From positions 992,001 to 1,056,000 of the forward strand of contig OZ220747.1 of assembly GCA_965117015.1 (NCBI GenBank): a stretch of 64,000 nucleotides of DNA. Reading direction: 5' to 3'. Below, piece after piece: positions 16,859-25,282 of the stretch (position 1 is its first letter; every line of letters begins with the position of its first letter). The notes beneath the pieces were generated by a model, which worked only from the letters and a program-made list of their open reading frames with translations, was not told the DNA's origin and did not search any database. The position numbers and the translations under genes were made by a program. The DNA is from Aldehydirespirator sp965117015 (lineage in GTDB: Bacteria > Actinomycetota > Acidimicrobiia > Acidimicrobiales > Aldehydirespiratoraceae).

Positions 16859-17634
16859 TGGTCTCGGGCGGGGCTCGACAGACGGTATGGCGGGCGGCAG
16901 TGCTGCTGACTGCGGTCGCCGTTGTCGCAGCCGGGGTGTGGTTGTGGCAGCGCGGCGGCGACGCTCCGGAGCATGAGGTGATTGTTCTCGCCTCGCAGTC
17001 GGCGGAGGCACCGCTGTCTCCCGCAGATCCGGGAGTGGTGCCGGGTGCCAAGCCCGCGCAGGATGCCGAGGGCGCGCCGAGTGCCATTCCCATGGTTTCA
17101 GAATCCCGCGAGCCTGCCGTCTCCTTGTCGCAAAAGGATGCCGTGCCGGGGGCGGGCGGCCCAACAGCCAAAGACTCCCCCGAGCCCGACGAAGTGACCG
17201 AGACAACCGACACGGTATGTGATCAGGCATACACCTACTGGGACGGCGACGTCGAGCGCACAGTGATGCTGTGCCCTGCGGAGTCCGCTATCGGACACGC
17301 TGGTGACGACTCCGGACGTAGCCGGGCGGCAGGGTCGGGAACCGGCTCGGCCGATCCCTTGGTGTTCCGCACCGAGCAAGGCGTCGAGATGACGCTGGAG
17401 CACAGCATCATCCTGATCCTCGACCCGGACTGGAGCCGCGCCGACGTCGAGCGGTTCCTGGGCCGCAACGGCATCCGGCCCAGCACCGTCTCTCCGCTGG
17501 GTTGGATCCCGAACGGCTTCACGGTCACCACCGGACCGGGCATAACCCCGCTGCTGATGGCCAACGCACTCGCCCAACAGGACGGTGTCGTGATGTCGAG
17601 CCCGAACTGGGCAACAGAATTCGAGGTCAAGTAG
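16858..17634 (+). CDS. Membrane-anchored, separately encoded subtilase propeptide-like protein
   Basis: 258 aa; the ATG overlaps the stop of the SwmB remnant. One N-terminal signal-anchor helix (about 11-30), then about 130 residues of Pro/Ala/Ser-rich linker with two Cys (DTVCDQAY, VMLCPAE). The C-terminal domain (about 175-258) matches the prodomain of S8 subtilases of the fervidolysin kind: IILILDPDWSRADVERFLG, RPSTVSPLGWIPNGFTVTTG, LMANALAQQDGVVMSSPNWA. Its stop codon is directly followed by the ATG of the subtilase gene, so a chain normally contiguous is split at the pro/mature boundary. Probable role is folding chaperone or inhibitor of the protease, held at the membrane. Confidence 0.75.
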   Translation: MVSGGARQTVWRAAVLLTAVAVVAAGVWLWQRGGDAPEHEVIVLASQSAEAPLSPADPGVVPGAKPAQDAEGAPSAIPMVSESREPAVSLSQKDAVPGAGGPTAKDSPEPDEVTETTDTVCDQAYTYWDGDVERTVMLCPAESAIGHAGDDSGRSRAAGSGTGSADPLVFRTEQGVEMTLEHSIILILDPDWSRADVERFLGRNGIRPSTVSPLGWIPNGFTVTTGPGITPLLMANALAQQDGVVMSSPNWATEFEVK

Positions 17635-20600
17635 ATGACGTCCTCGCGGCGGGGCCGATGGAAGACGGCAGCAATCGCGTGTCTGATGGTCGCCGCGCCA
17701 CTGGGAGCACCCGCAAGCACCGGAGCGCCTGAGTTCGTGCCGGACACCCATCACGCGAGTATCGAACCCGGCAGTGCCGGCACTGTGTCTTCGTCCGAGC
17801 AACTCAGTGAGCGTGCGTATCAACAGTTGCTGGAGGCATGCCGGTCTTTGGACCGCAGTGACGGCGTCGAGGACGAGCTCTCAGGTTGCCAGTGGCATCT
17901 GGACAATCGGGCTCAGCGAGGAGGCACCCAGGGCGAGGACGCCAATGTGGCCGCTGCCCACGCCGCGGGCTACCTGGGAGAAGGCGTGCAGGTGGCGGTG
18001 GTGGACGCGGGCATCTACCTCGACCACGAGGATCTTGCCGGAAACACCGACAGCTCCCGGTCCCGCACCTATTGCAAGTCGAGCACCGGGCCGTTCAACC
18101 CCTTGGACCATCACGGCACCTCGGTAGCCGGCGTGATCGCGGCACGCGACAACGACATCGGGATGCGAGGAGTTGCGCCGCGGGCAGAACTGCACAACCG
18201 GCGTCTCCTGTGCGGGCGCGTCAGGAATGTAGAAATCGCGGAGGCGATGACGGACGAGAGGGCATCCATTTGCGTGTCCAACAACAGCTGGGGTTACCAA
18301 GACGGTGTCGGCGTGGCGCCGGTCTCGTTCGCGGTCGATCTGGCCATTAACCAAGGCCTCACAACTGGTTGCGGTGGCAAGGGCATCGTCTATGTCTGGT
18401 CGGCTGGCAACGGTGGGCTGGTGAATGACGACGCCAATATCAGCGAACTCTCCAACTACTACGGCGTAACGACGGTGGGCGCGGTGAACGCAACCGGCGT
18501 CAAGTCGGCCTTTTCGGAATCGGGAGCCAACCTGTGGGTGAGCGCACCGTCGGACGACGCCTGGTGGAGAGGCCTACCGGGGGTGGCCACACTGGCGAAT
18601 TACGACAGCTACCGGGATGATTTTGGTGGCACCAGTTCGGCCGTTCCAATAGTTGCGGGTGTCGCGGCCTTGGTGCGCGCCGCCAACCCCGATCTGACGT
18701 GGCGTGATGTCAAGCTGATCCTGGCCGCGTCGGCCCGGCAGAATGATCCCGACGACAGCAGTTGGCGAGAGGGTGCCGTCAAGTACGGAGAGACCGAGGA
18801 GCGCTACCAGCACAGCCGCAGGTACGGGTTCGGGGTGGTGGACGCTCACGCGGCCGTTCAGCTGGCCGAGACGTGGACGAATGTCCCTCCAATGGTCACC
18901 GAGACGCGGGTGTCGAGGGAAGATGCGTTCCAGATTCCCGGCCCAGGGGAGAGCATCTCCAGGTCGGTGAAATTCGGTGAGGCCATCGAGTTTGTGGAAT
19001 TCGCGCAGATCAACACGGAGTTCAGAACATCGCGCTTCCGGGATCTGCGGATCGACCTCATTTCGCCCTCGGGCACTGAAGTAATGGTCGTTCCAGCCGC
19101 GCCGTCGGAGACCGATTCCACGCCGCTCAACAGCTTCTTCCGCTTCGGCGTGGCGGGGCTGCTGGGCGAGCCCGCCGCGGGAATGTGGACGCTCAAGATC
19201 ACCAACAAGGGTTCGACGAGTCCGGGCTCGCTACAGAACTGGAGCATCAAGCTGTTCGGGTATAGCACGAAGAGAGTGTCACCGCTGCTGACCGACGTGG
19301 TGGCGAATGGGTACAAAGTGACAGCGACATGGACGCCTCAGGAGCACGAAGGTGCGAACAAGATCATCGGTTACGACGTCACATATGCCGGCCCCGAACG
19401 CAGATGGATCACGATGGGAGTTCCCGGCGGTGCGGACGCGCGCAGCCATACCTTTGAGGTGGCCGAACCGGGCCGCCACGACCTGAAGGTGAGGGCGAAG
19501 GAAGCCGGCATCGCCGTGGACGGGCCCTGGTCGGAGGTGATGTCGGTGATTGTGCCCAACACCGATCCGGCATTCGCCGCCGATGCGGTGAGCATCGAGG
19601 TGGCCGAGAACTCGGCCGCGGAGACCGCGGTCGGCGAGCCGGTGGCGGCCACCGATGTGGACAAAGGTGCCGTGCTCGCGTACTCGCTCGACGGTGCCGA
19701 CGCCGCCAGCTTCGCGATAGACGGCGTCACCGGGCAGATCAGCGTGTTGTCCGCCCTCGATTTCGAGGCGCCTACGGACAGCGATAGCGACGGTACCTAT
19801 GAGCTGTCGGTGTCGGTGTCGGACGGTCTTGACGGCGACGGTGGGCCGGACAGATCGGTGGACGATTCGGTGGCGGTAAGCGTTGAGGTGACCGATGTGG
19901 ACGAGCCGCCGGCGCTGGTGAGGGGTGATTGCGATCTTGAGGTGGCTGACTGGGCCAGCGGCGACTGGGAATGCGTGTTCGAGGCGACTGACACCGAGGG
20001 TGCGACAGTGGCGTGGTCGCTGTCGGGTGACGACGCGGCCCTGTTCGACATTGACGGTGGGGTGGTGAGCCTCGTTTCGGCGGTCGATGCCGGGGCGCCC
20101 GGCGACGCGGACACTGATGGCGTCTACGAGGTGACCGTGACCGCGACTGTTGGCGACCATGTCGTGTCGGCGGACGTGTCGCTGTCGGTGATCGATGCCA
20201 ACGCGCCGCCGGTGTTCGAGGGGCGGGCGCCGGGGCGCAATCATGCGCCGCCGGGGGTGTTGGTGAGCCTGGTGGCGCCGCAGGACGATTTCGTCGATCC
20301 CGACGGCGATGAGATGGCGTTCACCTTGACCGCGAGCCGCGATGACGCGCACCTTCCGGGTTTCCTTACCTACAGCGAGCGGTACGGGCGCATCTTCTTC
20401 GCGCCGAAGAACGCCTGCGCGCTCGACGCGTTGGACCCGCCGTTGCCGCTGGTGTTCGACACCGTCGTGACGATGACCGCCACCGACCCCGAGGGCGCTT
20501 CGGGGTCCGTCACCGCCACGTTCCGCACCGACCGCACCGACTATGTGTGCGCGTCGCTGAGCTCGGCGACGGTGGACGGCGCGGCGGTCACCCTCGAGTT

Positions 20601-21249
20601 CGACGCGGCACTGGCGAGCAGTCTGGTGCTGGGTGAGGATCTGTCGCTGGGCCTGCACACCGTGCCCTCGCCGGGCGAATTCCAGATCACCGCCGACGGC
20701 GTCGCGGTGGCCCTGGCCGATGCCGAGGCGGTGTCGGTCGAGGGCACCACCGTCACCCTGGCGCTGGCGTCGCCGGTGGCCGCGGGCCAGGCCGTCGCGG
20801 TCAGCTACACCCCAGGCGTCAGGCCAGTTGCGGCGGCGTTCGCCGGTGAGACCGCGACCAACAACACCCCGGAGCCGCCCGAGCCGGCAGAACCGGACTG
20901 TTCTGCTGAACCCGACGAGGCCGACCCCACCGTGCCGGTCTGCGCGGCGGTGAGCGGCAAAGAGCTGACTCTGACCTTCAACCGCGACCTGGCCGCGATA
21001 ACCAAGGCGGCGGCCGACTCGCTGCGCTTCTCGTTCTTCATCGAAGGCGCCTACTACCAAGGCACTCCGATAGCGCAGTCCCCCAACCGGGTCGCCGTCG
21101 ACGGCGCGACCCTGACGCTCACCCTCGGCACCGCGATCCGCGCCGGCGACGAGGCCACCGTCAGCTACTTCGGCAACACCTTCCACGACAACGACGGCAC
21201 CCCGGTAGCGGACTTCACCACCACCCTGACCACGACCGAAAGAAGCTGA
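17635..21249 (+). CDS. Secreted subtilase (S8, kexin-like) with P-domain, FnIII, cadherin-like and SwmB domains
   Basis: 1204 aa, ATG adjoining the previous stop. Sec signal peptide (about 1-27), pre-catalytic CQWHLDNRAQRGG, then the S8 catalytic domain: D124 (VAVVDAGIYLDHEDL), H160 (DHHGTSVAGVIAA), oxyanion N259 (VWSAGNGG), S334 (GGTSSAVPIVAGVAALV). A P-domain as in proprotein convertases follows (about 440-545), then FnIII (550-640), cadherin-like repeats (642-760 and 760-860), a further Ig-like module (860-972) and two SwmB-type modules (974-1081 and 1104-1204) separated by a Pro/Glu linker. No sorting signal or transmembrane tail is seen, so it is probably released or bound by the beta modules. 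It lacks its own prodomain; the gene just upstream supplies one. Confidence 0.9.
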   Translation: MTSSRRGRWKTAAIACLMVAAPLGAPASTGAPEFVPDTHHASIEPGSAGTVSSSEQLSERAYQQLLEACRSLDRSDGVEDELSGCQWHLDNRAQRGGTQGEDANVAAAHAAGYLGEGVQVAVVDAGIYLDHEDLAGNTDSSRSRTYCKSSTGPFNPLDHHGTSVAGVIAARDNDIGMRGVAPRAELHNRRLLCGRVRNVEIAEAMTDERASICVSNNSWGYQDGVGVAPVSFAVDLAINQGLTTGCGGKGIVYVWSAGNGGLVNDDANISELSNYYGVTTVGAVNATGVKSAFSESGANLWVSAPSDDAWWRGLPGVATLANYDSYRDDFGGTSSAVPIVAGVAALVRAANPDLTWRDVKLILAASARQNDPDDSSWREGAVKYGETEERYQHSRRYGFGVVDAHAAVQLAETWTNVPPMVTETRVSREDAFQIPGPGESISRSVKFGEAIEFVEFAQINTEFRTSRFRDLRIDLISPSGTEVMVVPAAPSETDSTPLNSFFRFGVAGLLGEPAAGMWTLKITNKGSTSPGSLQNWSIKLFGYSTKRVSPLLTDVVANGYKVTATWTPQEHEGANKIIGYDVTYAGPERRWITMGVPGGADARSHTFEVAEPGRHDLKVRAKEAGIAVDGPWSEVMSVIVPNTDPAFAADAVSIEVAENSAAETAVGEPVAATDVDKGAVLAYSLDGADAASFAIDGVTGQISVLSALDFEAPTDSDSDGTYELSVSVSDGLDGDGGPDRSVDDSVAVSVEVTDVDEPPALVRGDCDLEVADWASGDWECVFEATDTEGATVAWSLSGDDAALFDIDGGVVSLVSAVDAGAPGDADTDGVYEVTVTATVGDHVVSADVSLSVIDANAPPVFEGRAPGRNHAPPGVLVSLVAPQDDFVDPDGDEMAFTLTASRDDAHLPGFLTYSERYGRIFFAPKNACALDALDPPLPLVFDTVVTMTATDPEGASGSVTATFRTDRTDYVCASLSSATVDGAAVTLEFDAALASSLVLGEDLSLGLHTVPSPGEFQITADGVAVALADAEAVSVEGTTVTLALASPVAAGQAVAVSYTPGVRPVAAAFAGETATNNTPEPPEPAEPDCSAEPDEADPTVPVCAAVSGKELTLTFNRDLAAITKAAADSLRFSFFIEGAYYQGTPIAQSPNRVAVDGATLTLTLGTAIRAGDEATVSYFGNTFHDNDGTPVADFTTTLTTTERS

Positions 21250-21307
21250 TGACGTGCAACGACGGATGACGCTTATGTTCCGGGATGAGTCGACCAAGCG
21301 GCCGATG

Positions 21308-21886
21308 TCATCGCTCGTCGGGTACCGCGCTCGTCGCCTGGTGGGTGGAGGTCATCACGCTGCGCAACCCGAGGCCCATCACCACCCGGTTGATGTAGGC
21401 GTAGTAGGCGACCATGTTGTTGAGATCGAGGATGTCGAGGTCGCTCAGCCCGTGCTCTCGCAGCGGTTCGAGATCGTTCTCGGTCACAGCCGCGGGCGAC
21501 TGCGTGAGCTTGGCGGCATACGCGCAGATCGCGTCGAGGCGGCCGTCCCCTGACCTCACGCGGGCCGGGTCGGTGTCGATGGCGTCCAGGATGTCGGTGG
21601 CGAGCCCGAGCGATTCGAGCTTGAGCCGCAGACCCGAGGCGCAGTGGTCGGTGCCGTTGAGACGGGACGTCACCAGGGCGGCCGACTGGCGCTCGATGGC
21701 GGTGAGCTGCGACGGGCAATGCTCCACGGCGCGGTAGAGCCGGAGCCGTTCCTCGACGATCGACGGGTAGAGGCTGCCGAGCATGGTGAACTCGGCCGGC
21801 TCGCCGAGCTTCGCCGCCTGCCAGTCGTAGGCGTCGCGGAGCGGACCGGAGGCGTCGTCCCACTCCACGGTGTCGATCCAGGCCAT
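21308..21886 (-). CDS. AhpD-like / carboxymuconolactone decarboxylase-fold protein
   Basis: 192 aa from ATG 21886 (MAWIDTVEWDDASGPL). It belongs to the peroxidase-related branch of the AhpD-like all-helical fold: LRDAYDWQAAK, SIVEERLRLYRAVEH, ERQSAALVTSRLNGTDHCASGLRL. The usual CxxC plus His redox centre is incomplete: the first Cys is Thr in LNGTDHCASG and the following His is absent, so classic thiol peroxidase chemistry is doubtful. The divergent luciferase-like gene starts 23 bases away, and a shared promoter region suggests joint expression. A TACCAT box lies 7 bases before the start codon. Confidence 0.78.
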   Translation of the reverse strand: MAWIDTVEWDDASGPLRDAYDWQAAKLGEPAEFTMLGSLYPSIVEERLRLYRAVEHCPSQLTAIERQSAALVTSRLNGTDHCASGLRLKLESLGLATDILDAIDTDPARVRSGDGRLDAICAYAAKLTQSPAAVTENDLEPLREHGLSDLDILDLNNMVAYYAYINRVVMGLGLRSVMTSTHQATSAVPDER

Positions 21887-21893
21887 TGCTGTG

Positions 21894-21899
21894 ATGGTA
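21894..21899 (-). promoter_or_regulatory. Leaderless-type -10 box TACCAT
   Basis: On the minus strand TACCAT ends 7 bases before the ATG at 21886. The divergent gene has TAGACC at 21898-21903, 6 bases before its GTG, so the two promoters overlap. Confidence 0.45.
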
Positions 21900-21909
21900 G
21901 ACCGGTGCC

Positions 21910-22887
21910 GTGAGCGGCGACACCGTTCCTGCGGTCGGCGTGTGGGTGTTCCCCGACGCGCCCGCTGCCGCGCTGATCGACCTGGCCCGCCATGTTGAGG
22001 ACCGCGGCCTCGACGAGCTGTGGGTGGGCGACGAGGGGCCGGCACGCGACCCCTTCGCCGTGCTCGCTGCGGCCGCGGTCGTCACCGACCGGATCCGGCT
22101 GGCCACCGGCATCACCAACCCGTACGTGCGCCATCCGGGTGTGACGGCCGCAAGCATGCTCACCATCCACGAGCTCAGCCGCGGCCGGGCCGTGCTCGGG
22201 GTCGGTGCGGGGGGACAGATGTCGCTGGCGCCGTTCGGCCTGGAGGCTCGCAAGCCCGTCGAGCGTGTGCGTGAGTTCCTCGATATCACCCGGGCGGTAG
22301 CGACCAGGACACCGGCGGCCGGCTACACGCCGCCGGATCTGGCCGTCGACGAGGTGGCCGCCGGCGCGCCGCTGCCGGTCTTCGTGGGAGCGCGCGGGCC
22401 CCGGCTCAACCGGCTCGCGTCCGAGCTGGCCGACGGTGCCTTCGTGTCGGGCATGCCCCCGTTCCGCTACCCCGCCGTCGTCGAATGGGCCCGGTCGGAG
22501 CGCCCGATCGACATCGCGCTGTACCCCAGCGTCGCCTTCACCGAGGAGGCGGTGGAGCGACACCGGCCCGAGATGATCTGGTCGCTGCTCGACACCCCGC
22601 TGGAAGTGCGGGAGGAGCTCGGACTCGACGTCGAAGCCGTGAGCTCGGCCGCGGGAGCGCTCCGGGCCGGCGACCCGGAACCGGCGCGGACGCTGATCGA
22701 CGACACCGTGTTCGGACGGGTGATGCTGGCGGGCCAACCCCAGGTGGTGGGCCGGCGACTGGCCGAGATGGTCCGCGAGCACCGGCCCACGAGCATCGGG
22801 CTCGCCCTGCTCCAGGACGACCTGCACGAAGGCGTGGATCACGCGGCCGAGGCCTTCGCAACGATGGCCGCCGAGCTCAGAAGGTGA
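21910..22887 (+). CDS. Luciferase-like (LLM class) F420-dependent oxidoreductase
   Basis: 325 aa, GTG start. Luciferase-like fold close to the mer/F420-dependent branch: GVWVFPDAPAAALIDLARHV, LDELWVGDEGPARDPFAVLA, RIRLATGITNPYVRHPGVTA (the TGITNPYxRHP strand is characteristic), ELSRGRAVLGVGAGG and PVFVGARGPRLNRLASELADG. Likely a hydride transfer or oxygenase enzyme using F420 or FMN. It is divergent from the AhpD-like gene (23 bases) and followed after 3 bases by a second, related luciferase-like gene, so the two may function together. Substrate unknown. Confidence 0.88.
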   Translation: MSGDTVPAVGVWVFPDAPAAALIDLARHVEDRGLDELWVGDEGPARDPFAVLAAAAVVTDRIRLATGITNPYVRHPGVTAASMLTIHELSRGRAVLGVGAGGQMSLAPFGLEARKPVERVREFLDITRAVATRTPAAGYTPPDLAVDEVAAGAPLPVFVGARGPRLNRLASELADGAFVSGMPPFRYPAVVEWARSERPIDIALYPSVAFTEEAVERHRPEMIWSLLDTPLEVREELGLDVEAVSSAAGALRAGDPEPARTLIDDTVFGRVMLAGQPQVVGRRLAEMVREHRPTSIGLALLQDDLHEGVDHAAEAFATMAAELRR

Positions 22888-22890
22888 TCG

Positions 22891-23832
22891 ATGGTCGGCG
22901 TGATCAACCATGTGCCCAACCCCGACGTCGAGGCCGCGGTCGGGCTCGCCCAGGCGGCCGAAGGCGCGGGGGCGGCATGGATCGGCGTCGCCGACGCCTT
23001 CTGGTGGCGGGATGTGTGGATGCTGCTCGGAGAGGTCGCCTCACGGACGGAGCGCATCGAGCTCGGACCGGCCATGACCAACCCGTACATGCGCCACCGG
23101 TTCCACACCGCGTCGGCGCTGGCCACGCTGCAGGAGCTGGCGCCCGGCCGGGTGTTCTGCGGGATCGCAGCGGGCGGATCCGAGGTCACCGCGGCGGCCG
23201 GGATCTCCCGTCAGGACGCGGCGGAGAAGGTCACCGAGCTGGTCACCTTCCTGCGCGAGGTCGAAACCACCGGGACACTCGATGCCGCGTCGGGCCGCGG
23301 TCTCGATATCGGCCTCGATCCCGTCCCGATCCTGATGGCGGGGCGGGGCGACAGCATGCTGCGGGCCGCGGGTGCGCTGGCCGACCGGGTCCTGCTGTGG
23401 GCGATCCCGGCGTCGGACCTGGAGCGTTCGGCGTCGATCGTCCGTGACGGCGCCTCCGGCCGGGCTCGGCCGCCGGAGCTGGTCTGGGCGCCGCTCGTAC
23501 GCCACCGCGACGCTCCGCAGGCGTCGATCATGCACGTCGCCGTCTACGCCTCTCTCAACACGGTCGCTCCGGTGCGACTCGGGTGGGGACTGGACGACAG
23601 CCGGGTCGACGCCATCCGGGAACAGCTCGTGCGGGGCGACCTGCCGGCCGCGGGAGCCCTCGTCCCGCCGGAGGCCCTCGAGGACCTGGTGTTCGAGGAT
23701 CTCGACCCGGCCCCGGTCGCGGCCATCGCCCGCGGGCTCGGCGTATCGTCGTTAGCGGTGCCCGGGTTCGACCCGGCAACGGTTGGCGATCACGTCGGCT
23801 GGGCCGCCTCGGTCGAGGCCCTGCTCGACTGA
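22891..23832 (+). CDS. Luciferase-like (LLM class) F420-dependent oxidoreductase, second tandem gene
   Basis: 313 aa, ATG three bases after the previous stop. It shares the family features of its neighbour: GAAWIGVADAFWWRDVWMLL, RIELGPAMTNPYMRHRFHTA, ELAPGRVFCGIAAGGSEV and PILMAGRGDSMLRAAGALAD. The pair probably arose by old duplication, since they align along their length but differ at many positions. The serine hydrolase gene begins 15 bases downstream, suggesting a three-gene operon. Cofactor is inferred to be F420 from the family's distribution in Actinobacteria; it could be FMN. Confidence 0.85.
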   Translation: MVGVINHVPNPDVEAAVGLAQAAEGAGAAWIGVADAFWWRDVWMLLGEVASRTERIELGPAMTNPYMRHRFHTASALATLQELAPGRVFCGIAAGGSEVTAAAGISRQDAAEKVTELVTFLREVETTGTLDAASGRGLDIGLDPVPILMAGRGDSMLRAAGALADRVLLWAIPASDLERSASIVRDGASGRARPPELVWAPLVRHRDAPQASIMHVAVYASLNTVAPVRLGWGLDDSRVDAIREQLVRGDLPAAGALVPPEALEDLVFEDLDPAPVAAIARGLGVSSLAVPGFDPATVGDHVGWAASVEALLD

Positions 23833-23847
23833 CAAGGGAGGCCCCTG

Positions 23848-25032
23848 GTGGCGCTGCAGCATGATGTGCAGACGATCCTGGACGGAGGCGTAAGAGCCGG
23901 CGACGTCGTGGGTGCAGCCGCCCAGATCGTCACCGGCGACAGGCTCCTCGCGGCGGCGGCTGCCGGGGAGCGGTCGGCTGACGCCTCGGCCGGCGCCGGC
24001 GGAATGACGCTCGACACGGTCTGCTGGATCGCCTCCATGACCAAGGCCGTCACCGGCACGGCGGCCATGCAGCTCGTGGAGCGGGGTGAGCTCCACCTCG
24101 ACGCGCCCGCCGCGAGCGTGCTGCCCAACCTGGCCGACGCCGGCGTGCTCGAGGGCTTCGACGACGGCGGGCGGCCTGTCGTGCGCCCGGCCCGGGCGCC
24201 GATCACGCTGCGCCACCTGCTGACCCACACGTCGGGGTTCGGCTACGACACCTGGAGCGAACTGCTGCTGCGCTACCAGCAGGCCGCCGGGACCGTCTCG
24301 ATGACCAGCGGGGAACTGGTGGCGACCACGACGATGCCGGCCCTGTTCGATCCCGGCGAGGGCTGGATGTACGGCATCAGCATCGACATCGTGGGCCGCA
24401 TGGTGGAGGAGGTCTCAGGCCGGCGGCTCGACGACTACTTCGACGAGCACATCCTCGGTCCGCTGGGCATGGGCTCCACCTCATTCGGGCTCAGTGACGA
24501 TTTGCGGTCCCGGCTCTCGGCGATGCACGCCCGGCAGCCCGATGGATCGCTGGCCGCCATCGAGCTCGCCCGGTCCCCCGAACCGGAGTACCCGTCGGGC
24601 GGCGGCGGGCTGTACAGCACGGCCGAGGACTACGGCCGGTTCCTGCAGATGATCCTGGGCCGGGGCAGCCGCGACGGCGTCGCGATCCTGCAGCCCGAGA
24701 CGGTCGACCTGATGACGGTCAACAACATCGGGGACCTGCGGGTGGTCGCCCTGCCCGCGGCGAGGCGTGAGCTGAGCAACGACGCCGAATTCTTCCCGGG
24801 CGTGGCGAAGACCTGGGGCCTGACGTTCCAGATCAACGAGGAGCCGCTGCCCACGGGACGGCCCGCCGGCGGGCTCATGTGGGCCGGCATCGCCAACACC
24901 TACTTCTGGATCGACATGGACAACCGGGTCGCCGGCGTCTACCTCAGCCAGCAGCTCCCGTTCGCCGACCCCCGCTCCTACCGGCTCTACACCGGCATCG
25001 AGTCAGCCACCTACAAGCACCTGAACATCTAG
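23848..25032 (+). CDS. Serine hydrolase of the beta-lactamase/esterase (S12) family
   Basis: 394 aa, GTG with a strong AAGGGAGG ribosome site. The SxxK motif is WIASMTKAVTGT (S63, K66), the second catalytic element is GWMYGISIDIVG (Y175 in place of the YxN Tyr), and HLLTHTSGFGY and PSGGGGLYSTAEDYGRFLQM are typical of EstB-like S12 hydrolases. No signal peptide is seen, so it acts in the cytosol, which favours an esterase or lactone/amide hydrolase over a true beta-lactamase. It closes the operon with two luciferase-like oxidoreductases, so it may hydrolyse their product. Normal length for the family. Confidence 0.88.
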   Translation: MALQHDVQTILDGGVRAGDVVGAAAQIVTGDRLLAAAAAGERSADASAGAGGMTLDTVCWIASMTKAVTGTAAMQLVERGELHLDAPAASVLPNLADAGVLEGFDDGGRPVVRPARAPITLRHLLTHTSGFGYDTWSELLLRYQQAAGTVSMTSGELVATTTMPALFDPGEGWMYGISIDIVGRMVEEVSGRRLDDYFDEHILGPLGMGSTSFGLSDDLRSRLSAMHARQPDGSLAAIELARSPEPEYPSGGGGLYSTAEDYGRFLQMILGRGSRDGVAILQPETVDLMTVNNIGDLRVVALPAARRELSNDAEFFPGVAKTWGLTFQINEEPLPTGRPAGGLMWAGIANTYFWIDMDNRVAGVYLSQQLPFADPRSYRLYTGIESATYKHLNI

Positions 25033-25126
25033 ACGGACGGCCTGCTGCGGCGCTGGAACGACCCGCCGTCCGCTGACGGTTGCATGAAGAACGGGTGGGG
25101 CTGGGTGAGGCTGGTTCGAAGCATTT

Positions 25127-25177
25127 GAAGTTGTTGCTATAACTTCGCTTGAATTGTAGTTTCAACGTAGTTACTGT
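25127..25177 (+). promoter_or_regulatory. Two adjacent dyads and candidate promoter before the betaine ABC operon
   Basis: An AT-rich patch holds GAAGTT-N8-AACTTC (25127-25146) and TTGAA-N7-TTCAA (25149-25165). A possible promoter overlaps them: TTGAAT at 25149-25154 and TACTGT at 25172-25177, 17 bases apart. The binding-protein ATG lies about 105 bases downstream. Confidence 0.4.
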
Positions 25178-25282
25178 GAGGAAACCCGGGACCGTGTGTC
25201 TGCCCCTGGACAGGAGCAGCACTCGGGACGGGGACGAACAGACAACAAGACAAGAGAGACCGTCTGAGGACTGGAGGGAACC

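Noticed and set aside
19279..21297. 672-codon minus-strand frame opposite the subtilase C-terminus
   Set aside because: Arg/His-rich composition and no motif; the plus-strand reading shows coherent cadherin-like and SwmB modules.
23848..25032. Beta-lactamase (antibiotic resistance) call for the S12 hydrolase
   Set aside because: No signal peptide, and the motifs fit EstB-like esterases; resistance function is not supported.
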